64,000 bases of DNA from DATADW01 sp963733905 (GTDB lineage Bacteria > Actinomycetota > Acidimicrobiia > Spongiisociales > DATADW01): assembly GCA_963733905.1 (NCBI GenBank), contig CAVTEU010000008.1, positions 248,001 to 312,000 on the forward strand. Direction: 5' to 3'. Numbering within the stretch: the stretch's first letter is position 1; each line of letters begins with the position of its first letter. The translations under genes and the position numbers were made by a program. Positions 48,340-58,671 of the stretch are shown here, piece after piece. The notes under the pieces are model-generated. The model had not been told where the DNA came from, ran no database searches, and saw only the letters and a program-made list of their open reading frames with translations.

Positions 48340-49865
48340 TCGATCGCTCGCCTCTGGTGCAACGCCCGCACCGTCTCGATGGTGTCTGCCTCCTCGGCGG
48401 CGTCCTTGTCGGGGCGGTAGCCCTTGACCCGGGCGAAGCGGAGCGCCACCCCGCCCGGGTAGCGCGACGACGCCTGCACCCCGTCGAAGGCGACCTCGAC
48501 GACCAGTTCGGGGCGGACCCTGACCACATACTCGCCCTGCTCTGTGGCAAGCCCGAGAAGCGTCTCGGTCTGCCAGGAGAGCATCTGGTCGGTGAGCCCC
48601 TTGAAGGTCTTGCCGAGCATGACGAAGCCCCCAGTCGGGATCCCTCGCCCCGAGGTGGAGATTGGAGAGCCACCCTTGACGGCGGCCATGACCCCACTCT
48701 GCGGCGAGGATCACCAGATCGAGGGTCAGCACCGGCTTCACCTTGACCCACGAAGCGCCGCGACGACCGGCTTCATAAGCGGCGCCAGCGCCTTGACCAT
48801 CACACCCTCGTGCCCGTGCTCCAGAGCCTGGTCGAGCACCGCTTGTGCAGCCGGCAGATCCCCGGCGACAGCCCCCGGGACACGCAACTCCTCGGGCACG
48901 GCCAGGCGCAAGCGCCTCGGATCTTCGTTGGAGCGGGCAGGTCGAGCAGGTCCTCGCCGTCGAGGTGAAGGCAGTCGAAGAAGAACGGGACGAGCAGACC
49001 AACCGGCTCTCCCGTCTGCGTCCCGAACCTCGACATCGTCTCCTGGAAGGGCATCGGACGGGAGTCGGGACGGAGGACGATCGCCTCACCATCGAGCACC
49101 GCGGTGTGAGCCGGGAGCGAGCGCACCGCCTCGACCACTTCGGGCGCCCTCTCGGTCATGTCGGCCAGGCTCCGGGTGAACACACGGACCTCGTCCCCGC
49201 GAGCGGTGCACCTGTATCCGGGCACCGTCGAGCTTCCACTCCACCACTGCGGAGCCGAACCGGGGCATTGGCTCGGACAGGTCTTCGGCCGACTGGGCGA
49301 GCATCGGCTGGACCGGCCGCAGCACCTCGAGGCTGAAGGCGGAGAGCCCGGCGGCACCGTCGACCAATGCGGTCTCCGCCACTACTCCGAGGTCGCCGGT
49401 CGAGCATCAAAGCCCGCCGCACCGTCGCTGCCGGCACCGAGGCCGCCAGCGCCACCGCCTCCACCATCACCCCACCGAGGGCGCCCTGGCGAAGCTCACC
49501 AAGCAGCACGTTGCGGACAAACCGCTGCTCGTCGGGCGTGGCCCGCCCCATCAGGTCACCCAGGACCTTTGCCTTGGCGGTGCGCGGACCCGGGCCCCGA
49601 TGCGGTAGCCAGCGAGTCGAGCATGGCGTCCAGATCGCCCACGGTGAGCGTCGGGGCGGCGGCAGGGGCCACGTCGCCCCGCAGCGAGGCCCACCCCACC
49701 CCCACCGAGCCCTGACGCGGCTGGCCGGTGAGAAACCCGACTGCGGGGGCGACCTCGTCGGGGCCGGCAGCCGCCAAGAGCCGCCGCCAGCAGCCTCACC
49801 TTGGCTGACCGAGCCGCGGTCTCGGCGACCTCGTTCGACGCCGCGACAAGGTCGGCGAGCAGCAC
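48198..49865 (-). CDS. ATP-dependent DNA ligase (LigB-like)
   Basis: The order is an N-terminal DNA-binding region (VGFLTGQPRQGSVGVGWASL, FVRNVLLGELRQGALGGVMV), the catalytic Lys motif VVEWKLDGARIQVHRS, the nucleotidyltransferase core (VLDGEAIVL, FFFDCLHLDGEDLLDLP, HEGVMVKA) and an OB domain (VRVRPELVVEVAFDGVQASS). It seals nicks with ATP. About four frame breaks split it. I start at GTG 49865. The final frame stays open to 48198, overlapping the convergent permease by about 140 bases, so a base error near the end probably hides the true stop at about 48340. Confidence 0.82.
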
Positions 49866-49867
49866 GC

Positions 49868-50294
49868 TCAGCCCTTCGAGCCGCCGAGCACAGCCATGTC
49901 GGTGATGTTCTGCAACCGAACCTGTCCGCGGGCCACGAGCGCCCCGTCCTCGTCGCGGGCGACCGTCACCTGCCATAGCTGCTGGGTGCGCCCCCGATGG
50001 ATGGGGGTGGCCACTGCCCGCAGCCGTCCCGGTGCGATGCGAGCGGAGGAAGTCGGTGGCGTTGGAGACGCCGACGGCCCCGATGATCCCCTGCTCGGCC
50101 GCCCAACTGACCGCCCCGTACGAGGCGATGGTCTCGATGATCGAGCAGTAGATGCCGCCATGGACGACCCCGTACGGCTGGTGATGCCGCTCATCGACGT
50201 CGAGCATGGCCAGCACCCGATCGGGCCCGATCTCCTGGATGTCGAGCCCGATCAACTCCACGAACCCCGTGGGCGCCGGGATCTGATCGCTCAC
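49868..50294 (-). CDS. PaaI-family hotdog thioesterase
   Basis: The protein begins VSDQIPAPTGFVELIGLDI and has the hotdog motif GVVHGGIYCSIIETIASYG. In it Glu stands where many family members have Asp. The later half (VATPIHRGRTQQLWQVTVAR) is in another frame after a break near 50040, giving about 142 residues. It hydrolyses acyl-CoA esters, with substrate unknown. The stop is two bases before the ligase start, so both are in one transcript. Confidence 0.82.
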
Positions 50295-50383
50295 GGCATC
50301 TACCTCCTGACGTCGACGGGACGCTAGACGGGATGGCAAATCCGGCCGCAGCCCAGTCCCCGGCACCAGTTACTCTCCTCGGC

Positions 50384-51891
50384 GTGAGCGTTACTCGGCG
50401 GTTGTTCCCGATTCTCCTCGTCCTCGCCGCGGCGTGCAGCGGTACCCCCGCCAGCCCGTCTCCTGCTGTGACCGAGCCCCCGGCGACCCCGACCACGCAG
50501 CCACCAAGCACGACGGGAGCAACCTCTACTGGGGCCACCTCGACCGAGCCCACGGTGGCTCCCTCCACCACCGTCACGCCGTCGAGCGCGCCCACGACCA
50601 CGGCGGCCGCCGGTTCCGAGGTGATCGAAGCGTCCTGCGACCAGCCACCCGACGCCTGGGTGGCGCTTTTGCGAGGCGTACGACCAGATCCTGGCGAATC
50701 ATCTGGAGCCACCCGGCGACAAGGCGCTCGCCACCGCCGCCTCCGACGGAATCGACGATGTCGGCGACGATGCCGAGCCTCGTCCCGAAGACGAGGACCT
50801 CGTCTGCGCCCTGCCATCGAACGCCTTCGGGGTGATGTGCCAGGCCATGGCCGACGAGGAGGCCGGCAACGAGGATCTGGCCGAGTCTGCGCTGCGCGGC
50901 ATGGTGGCCGCGTCTCGATCCCTTCAGCTCCTATCTATCGCCCGAAGCGGCAGAGCAGTCGGCGGAGGACTCCTCGGGGACGGTGGAGGGGATCGGCGCC
51001 GTGGTCCGGGCCAGGCGAGACCGAGGACAACGGCGAGATCGGCGATGTTTGTCAGCGTGCTGGGACCGGAGTGCCGGATGGTCGTCGTCTCGGTCATCGA
51101 GGACAGCCCGGCCGAAGCCGCCGGGATCCGTCCCCGGCGACATCACTGTGGCCGTGGACGGCGAGCCGGTTGCCGGCCACACGGTCGACGAGATCGTCGA
51201 GGCGGTGCGGGGCCCGGCGGGGACCGACGTCGCCCTCACCCTGGAGCGCGACGGGGAGACATACGACGTCGTGGCGACCAGGGCGGCGGTCACCGTTCCA
51301 ATAGCCGAATGGGAGGTCATCGAACCCGGCGTCGGTCTGCTCCGGCTGTTCCTCTTCAGCGACAACTCACCCGAGCAGGTGCGCGATGCCCTCGAGGAGT
51401 TCGTCGCCGACGACGTGGAGACGGTGATCCTCGACCTTCAGGGCAACCCCGGGGGTTCGCTCGACGCCACCGTGCGGATCGCCAGCGAGTTCCTCCTAGG
51501 AGGCGACGTGGTCCGGACCGAGGGCCGCGATGGGTCGCTCACCTACCCGGTGCGTCCCGATGGGGAGTGGAAGGACGAGGAGCGGGGTCTGGTGGTGCTG
51601 GTCGATCGAGCTTCGGCGTCGGCCTCGGAGGTGCTGGCCGCAGTGCTCCAGGAGCGGGGCCGTGCCGTTGTCATCGGAGAGAACTCGTTTGGCAAGAACA
51701 CCGTCCAGCAGCAGTTCCCGCTGGAGGACGGATCGGTGCTCCGGCTCACCATCGGCCGCTGGGTCACACCAGAAGGGCAGGACTTCGGGATCTCCGGCGT
51801 CACCCCCAACGTCGAGGTCGAGATCCCCGTCGATGCCGAGGAAGGCTTCCTCGTGGACCGGGCTCTCTCCTACATCGACTCCACCGCTTGA
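50384..51891 (+). CDS. S41 C-terminal processing protease, lipoprotein
   Basis: The N-terminus is a lipoprotein signal, PILLVLAAACSGTPAS, followed by a Thr/Pro/Ser linker. A PDZ-type region (ITVAVDGEPVAGHTVDEIVE) leads into the peptidase core, with Ser in DRASASASEVLAAVLQ and Lys in GENSFGKNTVQQQF, the S41 catalytic pair. It would trim proteins outside the membrane. About four breaks lie between 50650 and 51140. The start is GTG 50384. The glycine-rich substrate strand LQGNPGGSLDATVRI is intact. Confidence 0.85.
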
Positions 51892-51907
51892 ATCGGTCTG
51901 GAGGCTG

Positions 51908-53093
51908 ATGAGCCGGCCGGCTCCGAGGGCTACGGTCTTCGATATGGGCCACCCCGACGACGCCGCCGGCGTGGTGCTCACCGCACTCAGCGAGGCTATC
52001 GACACCATCGCATCCGAGCCGGCGCTCGACCGGGTCCTGAGCAAGCTGGCCGAGGGAGCCCGTCGTCTCGCCCACGCCAACTACGCCGCCATCGGCATCC
52101 CCGCCCCCGAGGGGGACGCCTTCGATCAATTCGTCACCGTCGGGATGAGCGACGAGTTGATCGAGCGGCTCGGCCCGCTTCCCCGGACCCACGGGATGCT
52201 CGGAGCGATGCTGACCGAAACGCGCCCCTACCGCACCCCTGACATCACCCAGCGATCCGCGGTTCCGCGGCTGGTGGCCATCGGCCCACCCCAGGATGCG
52301 CTCCTTCCTCGGGGTCCCGATGGTGACCCAGGGGGCGGTGATCGGTGCCTTCTACCTCACCGACCGAGAGGGCGCCGACGAGTTCACCGCCGAGGACGAG
52401 GCCAGGGTCAAGTTGCTCGCCGGTCACGCCGCCATAGCCATCGAGAATGCCCGCCTGTTCGAAGCGAGCCGCGAGCTTGCTCTCTCCGAAGAGCGTTCCC
52501 GGCTGGCCAGGGAACTGCACGACGCCATGAGCCAGTCGCTCTTCAGCCTCAGCTTGTCGGCCCAGGCGGCGGCCAGCCTGGTGGAGCGCGACCCGCAGCG
52601 GGCGCTCGAGGAGATCAGCAGGGTGAAGGAACTGGCTCGGGCAACAATGGGCGAGCTGCGCTCGGTGGTGGCAGGGCTGCGCCCCGCCGACCTGGAGAGC
52701 GACGGGTTGGTGGCCGCGCTGCGCAGCCAGCTTTCGCTGCTCGAGCGGGCCCACGGGCTCGACATCACGGTGATGGTCGATGGCGAGCCCGATCTCGAGC
52801 CCGAGGAGGAGCACCACGTGTTCCGGGTGGTGCAGGAGGCGGTCACCAACGCCCTCCGCCACGCATCGGCGTCGAAGGTGGGGGTGAGCATCACCGCCAA
52901 CGTCGGGTGGCCTGATCGCCGAGGTGCACGACGACGGGGTGGGATTCGATCCTGGGGCATCGGCAATCCGCAGCCGCCGGCTCGGCCTCACCTCGATGAG
53001 GGAGCGGGCCGAACGGCTCGGCGGGACGCTGTCGCTGGACTCGGCCCCGGGTGAGGGAACACGGGTGCGACTCGAGGTGAACCATGGCTGAAC
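51908..53093 (+). CDS. GAF-domain sensor histidine kinase
   Basis: A GAF domain (ANYAAIGIPAPEG, MRSFLGVPMVTQGAVIGAFY) is followed by a HisKA_3 dimerisation helix with RLARELHDAMSQSLFSL (phospho-acceptor His). A HATPase follows, with VVQEAVTNALRHASAS and VHDDGVGFDPG. This is the NarL/LiaS-type class. No membrane helix is visible, so it is cytosolic. Two breaks (near 52290 and 52910). Its last 10 bases overlap the response-regulator start, so they form a two-component pair. ATG 51944 is a possible alternative start. Confidence 0.88.
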
Positions 53094-53746
53094 CACCCAT
53101 CACCGTCGTCATCGCCGACGACCATCCCGTGGTGAGGCGCGGGCTGCGCACCTTCCTCGAAGCGAGCGACGGATTCGAGGTGGTGGGCGAAGCCGGCGAC
53201 GGCGCCGAGGCGGTCCGGGTGACCATTGCCGCCGAGCCCGACGTACTGCTACTCGACCTCGTCATGCCAGGGGTCGACGGGGTGGAGGCCATCGGCCGGC
53301 TGCGCCGGCACGGGTCGGCAACCAGGATCCTCGTCCTCACCAGCTTCGTCGCCGAAGACCAGGTGATACCCGCCATACGGGCCGGGGCCGACGGCTACCT
53401 GCTCAAGGACGTCGACCCGCTGGAGTTGGCGGAGGCGATCCGTGCGGTCAGCCGCGGCGAATCGATGCTGGCGCCCCCTGCGGCTGCCGCGGTGATGGCC
53501 GCGGTCTCGGCTTCGTCACCGTCCGTCCACCCGGATATCGAGCGGCTCACCGCCCGGGAACGTGAAGTCCTCGCCGGGATGGGGCGTGGTCTGACCAACC
53601 GCCAACTGGCCGACGAACTCTTCGTGTCGGAGAAGACGATCAAGACCCACGTCAGCAACATCCTCATGAAACTGGGTCTCTCCGACCGGACCCAGGCGGC
53701 GCTGTTCGCGGTCCGGGTCGGGTTGGCGGATCCCAGAGCAGGGTGA
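53084..53746 (+). CDS. NarL/LuxR-family response regulator
   Basis: The 220-residue protein has a receiver domain with Asp58 in VLLLDLVMPGVDG, Thr/Ser and Lys (LTSF, LLKDVDPL), and a C-terminal LuxR helix-turn-helix (LTAREREVLAGMGRGLTNRQ, LFVSEKTIKTHVSNIL). It is phosphorylated by the GAF kinase just upstream. The frame is intact. Confidence 0.95.
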   Translation: MAEPPITVVIADDHPVVRRGLRTFLEASDGFEVVGEAGDGAEAVRVTIAAEPDVLLLDLVMPGVDGVEAIGRLRRHGSATRILVLTSFVAEDQVIPAIRAGADGYLLKDVDPLELAEAIRAVSRGESMLAPPAAAAVMAAVSASSPSVHPDIERLTAREREVLAGMGRGLTNRQLADELFVSEKTIKTHVSNILMKLGLSDRTQAALFAVRVGLADPRAG

Positions 53747-53845
53747 CTTGGCCTCGACTCGCATCTCAGGCCCTAGGTCGGAGGACCGATTCGGTCCCAC
53801 CCGACGGCGGACGACACGCTCCCCGGCCGGTGGCAACATGTCCTG

Positions 53846-54554
53846 GTGCCCACCAAACCGATCCGCTCCGCCATCGTCACCGGGGCGAGCCGGGGGCTCG
53901 GGCTCGCCCTCGCCCGTTCGCTGGCGTCGTCGGGGTGGGCCCTCGCCATCGACGCCCGCTCCGGGATCGACGAGGCCGGAAGGCTGTTGGAGGCCGATGG
54001 TGCCGCCTCGGTCGCCGCCGTCGCCGGAGACGTGACCGACCCCGACCACGACGCCGCCCTGATAGAGGCCGCCCGGTCGCAGGGCCCACTCCACCTTCTG
54101 GTCCACAACGCCTCCACTCTGGGTGCGAGCCCGCAGCCGCGACTCTCCGAATTGGACCCGGGAGATGCTCACCGACATCCTCGAGGTGAACCTGGTGGCA
54201 CCGCTCCGACTGACCCAACTCGCCCTCCCCGATCTGCGCCACAACGGTGGGGTCGTGATCTCGATCACGTCAGACGCCGCCGTCGAGGGCTACGAGGGAT
54301 GGGGCGGATACGGTGCCTCCAAGGCGGCGCTCGAGCAGTTGAGCAACGTGCTCGCCGCCGAGGAGCCCGCGGTGAAGGTGTACTGGGTCGACCCGGGCGA
54401 CATGCGCACCACCATGCACCAGGAGGCGTTCCCCGGGGAGGACATCAGCGACCGCCCGCTCCCCGAGACCCGTGTCCCCGGTTTCGCCCAATTGGTGGAT
54501 GGCGATCTCCCATCGGGGCGCTACCGGATCGACGACCTGCTCGGAGCGGAGTGA
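53846..54554 (+). CDS. Short-chain dehydrogenase/reductase
   Basis: The protein has TGASRGLGLALARSL (nucleotide binding), then N-A-S, SITSDAAVEGYEGWGGYGASK with the Tyr-x3-Lys, and VYWVDPGDMRT. It is a classical SDR of about 235 residues. One extra C near 54160 breaks the frame; removing it joins LSELD to REMLTDILEVN. The start is GTG 53846. It is coupled to the queA start by TGATG. The substrate is unknown. Confidence 0.85.
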
Positions 54555-55598
54555 TGCTCCGCATCGCCCCCCTTCCGCTGCCCGAGCCGATCGCAGCCAC
54601 CGAGCCTGCCGAAGAACGGGGATCGGGTCGCGATGACGTGCGGCTCATGGTCTCCCGAACCGGGGCCGCCCCCACCCACCATCGCTTCGCCGACTTCCCC
54701 TCGATGCTGGCGCCCGGAGATGCCCTCGTGGTCAACACGTCGGCGACACTGCCGGCAGCGCTCGAGGCGGTGACTGCGGAGGGGGAAACCATCCGGCTCC
54801 ACCTCTCCACACCGATCCCGGGCGGCTTGTGGGTGGTCGAGCCGCGGCGTCCCGACGGTGTGGGGAGCGCACCGCTGATCGGCGAGTCGGTTGGTGATCG
54901 GCTGCTGCTTCCCGGTGGCGGTGAGGCGCGCCTGCTGGCCCCACACCCGGTCTGGGCGGAGCCCACCCGGCTATGGACCGCCGTGCTCGATCTCCCCGGC
55001 CCGCTCCACGAGTACCTCGACCGCCATGGCTCGCCAATCCGATACTCGCACGCCAAGGGCGCATGGCCGATCGCCGCCTACCAGACCGTCTTCGCCACCG
55101 TCCCGGGTAGTGCCGAGATGCCGAGCGCCGGCCGGCCGTTCACCCAGGACATCGTCTCCAGGCTGGTCAACCGCGGCGTGATCGTCGTCCCGCTGGTCCT
55201 CCACACCGGCGTCTCCTCGCTCGAAGCACACGAGCCTCCTCAGCCGGAGTGGTACGAGGTCCCGGCGGCAACGGCCCGCGCCGTCAACTCGGCCCGCCAG
55301 GGAGGCGGCAGAGTCGTGGCGGTCGGCACCACCGTGGTGCGGGCGTTGGAGACCGTGGCCGATGAGGCCGGCGTGGCTCACCCTGGAAGGGGATGGACCG
55401 ACCATGTCGTCCACCCCGACAACGGGGTCCGCCTGGTCGAGGGTCTGCTCACCGGGTGGCACGAGGCCGGCTCATCGCACCTCGACCTGCTGGAGGCGGT
55501 GGCGGGGCGCGCAACTGGTCGAGATGAGCTATCGCGAGGCGATCGAGCACCGCTATCTCTGGCACGAGTTCGGCGACGTGCACCTCCTGCTGCCCTGA
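54554..55598 (+). CDS. queA: S-adenosylmethionine:tRNA ribosyltransferase-isomerase (QueA)-like
   Basis: The protein is about 347 residues with DDVRLMVSRTGAAPTHHRFAD, LAPGDALVVNTSATLPA, RYSHAKGAWPIAAYQTVFA, VPLVLHTGVSSL, VAVGTTVVRALE and MSYREAIEHRYLWHEFGDV. This matches QueA, which makes epoxyqueuosine on tRNA, though the start (LRIAPLPLPEPIAATEPAEER) is unusually short compared with canonical QueA. One break near 55510. No other queuosine gene is nearby, so an alternative tRNA or small-molecule role is possible. Confidence 0.75.
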
Positions 55599-55610
55599 GG
55601 CGAGACGTGC

Positions 55611-56252
55611 TCAGGAGTTCTCGGGGAAGGGAACTCCGGTCGCCGAGTGACATCTGTAGCCGTTCACATGCACCGCCAGATACTGCTGGTGGTAGTCCTC
55701 TGCGTAGAAGAACGCCATCTCGGGCGCGATCTCCGTGGTGATCTCTTCGTGCCCCTGCCGGCGTAACTCCTCCTGGTAGATGTCGCGCGACCGCTTGGCG
55801 GCCTCGAGCTGAGCATCGCTCGAGGTGAGGATCACCGACCGGTACTGGGTGCCGACGTCGTTCCCCTGCCGCATCCCCTGCGTGGGATCGTGCATCTCCC
55901 AGAACACACGGAGCAACTGGTCGTAGCTCACCTTCGCTGGGTCGTAGACGACCAGAGCAACCTCGGTGTGACCGGTGCGCCCGGTGCACACCTCCTCGTA
56001 GGTGGGGTTGGAGGTGAACCCACCGGCGTAGCCCACGGCGGTGGTGTACACCCCCGGGGTCTTCCAGAAGAGCTCCTCCGCCCCCCAGAAGCACCCCATC
56101 CCGAACACCGCCCGCTCGAGGCCATCGGGGAACGGCGGCCGGAGCGGTGTGCCCAGGACCCTGTGCTGTTCGGGCAGCGGGAACTCCTCTGCCCGTCCCG
56201 GCAGGGCCTCTCCCTCGGGGACTAGTTCACTCTTGGTCTTGCTGAACCACAT
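55611..56252 (-). CDS. msrA: Peptide methionine sulfoxide reductase A
   Basis: This intact 213-residue protein has the catalytic motif FGMGCFWGAEELF (Cys54) and the usual GYAGG, then CTGRTGHTEVALVVYDP, QGNDVGTQYRSVI, and a C-terminal NGYRCHSATG with a resolving Cys. It repairs oxidised methionine with thioredoxin. GGAGGTGA precedes ATG 56252. The catalytic Cys is coded TGC, so it is not a selenoprotein. Confidence 0.95.
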   Translation of the reverse strand: MWFSKTKSELVPEGEALPGRAEEFPLPEQHRVLGTPLRPPFPDGLERAVFGMGCFWGAEELFWKTPGVYTTAVGYAGGFTSNPTYEEVCTGRTGHTEVALVVYDPAKVSYDQLLRVFWEMHDPTQGMRQGNDVGTQYRSVILTSSDAQLEAAKRSRDIYQEELRRQGHEEITTEIAPEMAFFYAEDYHQQYLAVHVNGYRCHSATGVPFPENS

Positions 56253-56346
56253 ACGAGTCACCTCCAAGTAGCGGAAACCGGTGCGCCCGCCGTGCTGTTC
56301 CCGTGGGGCACCCTTATTGTGGCCCGCATGAGCGCCAAGGTGAGAT

Positions 56347-57226
56347 ATGCGTTGGACTAGGGGCACCCGAAGCGGCCGGGTCCAGGATCGCCGAAGCGCC
56401 GGCGGGTCTTCACCGTTCCCGGGCGGTGGCGGCGGTCTGGGTGGGCTCGGTGGTCTTGGTGGTTTGGCCACGACTGGGGATCCCGGGGATCCTGATCCTC
56501 GTCGTGCTCGGCGTCTGCTTCGGAGGGGACATCTTCGGAGGAGGCGGTCAGTTTCAGGTGCCGATCGACGTCGAGGCGCCGACCGGGACCGAGGGTCTGG
56601 ACGACGCACGCGACCCCGACGAGGAGCTGTTCGAGTTCATGGAGTTCCTCGAGGCCGACATCCAGGAGCTGTGGGCGGGGGTGTTCGAGCAGGCAGGGGA
56701 GGAGTACCCGGCTGCATCGATGGTGATCTTCACCGACCAGACCCAATCGGGCTGCGGGGGCGCCACCTCTGCGGTCGGGCCGCACTACTGCCCACCCGAC
56801 CAGACCGTCTACCTCGACCTCGACTTCTTCCGCGAGCTCCGGTCCAGGTTCGGAGCGTCGGGTGACTTCGCCCAGGCCTATGTCGTTGCCCACGAGTTCG
56901 GCCACCATGTGCAGAACGTCACCGGGATCATGGACCAGGTCCAGTCGCAAGGTGCCAGCAACGAGTTGTCCGTCAAGCTGGAACTGCAGGCCGATTGCCT
57001 GGCCGGGGTGTGGGCGCAGAGTGTGCAGGAAGACTTGCAACAGGGCGACCTCGAGGAGGCGCTGGCGGCCGCCGCCGCCGTGGGGGACGACCGCATCCAG
57101 GAGATGTCGGGGCAGATGATCAACCCGGAGCGATGGACCCACGGGTCGGCGGAGCAGCGCGCCACCTGGTTCCGGCAGGGTTTCGACAGCGGAAACCCCA
57201 ACAGCTGCGACACCTTCTCGTCCTAG
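56347..57226 (+). CDS. Neutral zinc metallopeptidase (YpfJ/KPN_02809 family)
   Basis: The N-terminal region is RSAGGSSPFPGGGGGLGGLG, then a hydrophobic helix GIPGILILVVLGVCFGG. The catalytic domain has AYVVAHEFGHHVQNVTG (H-E-F-x-H) and ELQADCLAGVWAQ (third ligand Glu). A single membrane anchor and the domain outside the membrane are typical. One break near 56480 separates the Gly-rich start. About 293 residues, close to the family norm. It is divergent from msrA. Confidence 0.85.
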
Positions 57227-57232
57227 CCGCGG

Positions 57233-58222
57233 TCAGACCTCCACACCGACCCAGGCGAGGTCGTGGTCGCTCCCGTCGCCGAGCAGGCTGAACCTCCTCC
57301 GATCGATGACGGAGCGGGTCTGCCGGGCGCCGAGCGAAGGGCTCAGCCAGATCTGGTCGAACAACTCGTGCCGGGGTGGCTGACCGGGAGGGCGGAAGCG
57401 GTGGGTCCAGCGGACCGAGGCCGGCTCCTCCCCGGACAGCTCTGGCTTGCCGCCCGGGGTCTCCTCGGGGTCGGCGAGACCATCCACCAACCCGAGCGGA
57501 CCGGCGACGAGCGGGGCGAGGAACTCGGAATCGGTGGGATCGTTGAAGTCGCCGCAGACCACGAACCTGGAGTTGGGCCTGGTCTGGGAGGTGACGATCC
57601 GATCGATCGTCTCCGCCTCACGGCGGCGTCGCTCGTTGTCCCGGACTTCCTGGACAGGTCGATCCTCCGGATCGACGGTGAAGGGGATGAAGTGGCTCTT
57701 GAGGTGACCCACGAACAGCGTGAGCAGCCTCCGCCCTCTCCGGGTGCTGAGGACCTCGACCTGCAGGCAATCGCGCCCGAAGGCGGGCGTGGCCGGGTCG
57801 AGGGGGTGGACGGCGTGCCGCCACGATGTCACCGCACCGAGCGGATACCGGGAGAGCATCCCGACATCGATGAAGCGGGCATCGTTCCCGTCCACCAGCG
57901 TCACATGGCGGAAGTGCCCATCGAGATCGTCGGCGTTGAACCTCTGCAGCGTCTCCAGGTTCTCCGCCTCCTGGACGGCGAGGACGTCGATCTCTGAGCG
58001 CAGGATCCGCTCCGCCAGCAGGCGGCGCGATTCGACCGGCTTGGGGAGCACCAACCTCCCGTCCGGGCTCAGCCGCAAGCGGTAGCTCTCCGGGTCGGTG
58101 AAGACGTAGTTCGCCTCAACCTCGTCAAATCCCTGGTCGATGGCGGTGAGCGCGCCGGAGAAGTTCCAACGGCCGAACAGGTTGTTCAGGTTGAAGGTCC
58201 CGACCCGGAGCTCCACGGCCAC
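57233..58222 (-). CDS. Endonuclease/exonuclease/phosphatase-family protein
   Basis: This is an intact 329-residue EEP-fold protein. It has VGTFNLNNLFGRWNF (first Asn), DVLAVQEAENLETLQRF (Glu), FVGHLKSHF (His), FVVCGDFNDPTDS (Asp/Asn) and GDGSDHDLAWVGV (final Asp-His). These are the metal-dependent phosphodiesterase residues. The substrate may be DNA or a phospholipid. No signal peptide is seen. It converges with the zinc peptidase gene. Confidence 0.85.
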   Translation of the reverse strand: MAVELRVGTFNLNNLFGRWNFSGALTAIDQGFDEVEANYVFTDPESYRLRLSPDGRLVLPKPVESRRLLAERILRSEIDVLAVQEAENLETLQRFNADDLDGHFRHVTLVDGNDARFIDVGMLSRYPLGAVTSWRHAVHPLDPATPAFGRDCLQVEVLSTRRGRRLLTLFVGHLKSHFIPFTVDPEDRPVQEVRDNERRRREAETIDRIVTSQTRPNSRFVVCGDFNDPTDSEFLAPLVAGPLGLVDGLADPEETPGGKPELSGEEPASVRWTHRFRPPGQPPRHELFDQIWLSPSLGARQTRSVIDRRRFSLLGDGSDHDLAWVGVEV

Positions 58223-58259
58223 CCCCTTGGGGCGACCCTACCCGTGCGTCCTTGGTCGA

Positions 58260-58466
58260 TCAGCCCGAGGCAGTCGTCTCGGTCATCTCCATGGTGGTCT
58301 CGGTCATCTCCATGGTGGTCTCGGTCATCTCCATGGTGGTCTCGGTCATCTCTTCGACCGTGGTTTCGGTCGCCCCGCCCTGGTCACCATCACCGCCGCC
58401 ACATGCGGCCAGGACAAGTGCCAGCAGCGCGATCGGCATCAGCCGTCGTATCAGGTATCGCAGCAT
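58260..58466 (-). CDS. Small lipoprotein with a Met/Thr/Glu repeat
   Basis: The 68-residue product begins MLRYLIRRLMPIALLALVLA followed by AC, a lipoprotein signal with Cys in the lipobox. A short GGGDGDQGGATETTVEE linker follows, then a repeat of METTMEMT-like units (about three and a half seven-residue copies). The DNA repeat is 21 bases long, four copies at about 58268-58350. The role is unknown; Met- and Glu-rich repeats can bind copper or other metals. It sits near small membrane genes. Confidence 0.7.
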   Translation of the reverse strand: MLRYLIRRLMPIALLALVLAACGGGDGDQGGATETTVEEMTETTMEMTETTMEMTETTMEMTETTASG

Positions 58467-58566
58467 CAGTCGCTCCTTGGTCGTCGTGCAGTCCGGTACC
58501 ACGACGCAACCTCCTGGCTCCGAATGTGAACGGCTGCCGCTACCCCCCGCTGACGTTTCGAGAAAC

Positions 58567-58671
58567 TCAGGCGGTGGTGACGAGGTCGGCTCCAAAGCCG
58601 GCGAGGAGGAGCACGAACGTGATCCACCCGACCAGCAGGACCACCCCGATGACGACCCGGGCGTTGCTCAC
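58567..58671 (-). CDS. Tiny single-helix membrane protein (34 residues)
   Basis: From GTG 58671 the frame reads a short N-terminus and one hydrophobic helix (VVIGVVLLVGWITFVLLLAG), ending at 58567. The start overlaps the stop of the four-to-five-helix protein gene upstream (GTGA), so the two are probably coupled. It is too short to assign, but it looks like a real small transmembrane partner. Confidence 0.55.
   Translation of the reverse strand: MSNARVVIGVVLLVGWITFVLLLAGFGADLVTTA

Noticed and set aside
55611..56252. Search for a Sec codon in msrA and in the AhpD-like gene
   Set aside because: Both have ordinary Cys codons at their active sites and intact frames; only the peroxiredoxin has an in-frame TGA.
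58268..58350. 21-base repeats considered as an intergenic repeat array
   Set aside because: They are in frame inside a lipoprotein gene and encode a seven-residue repeat.
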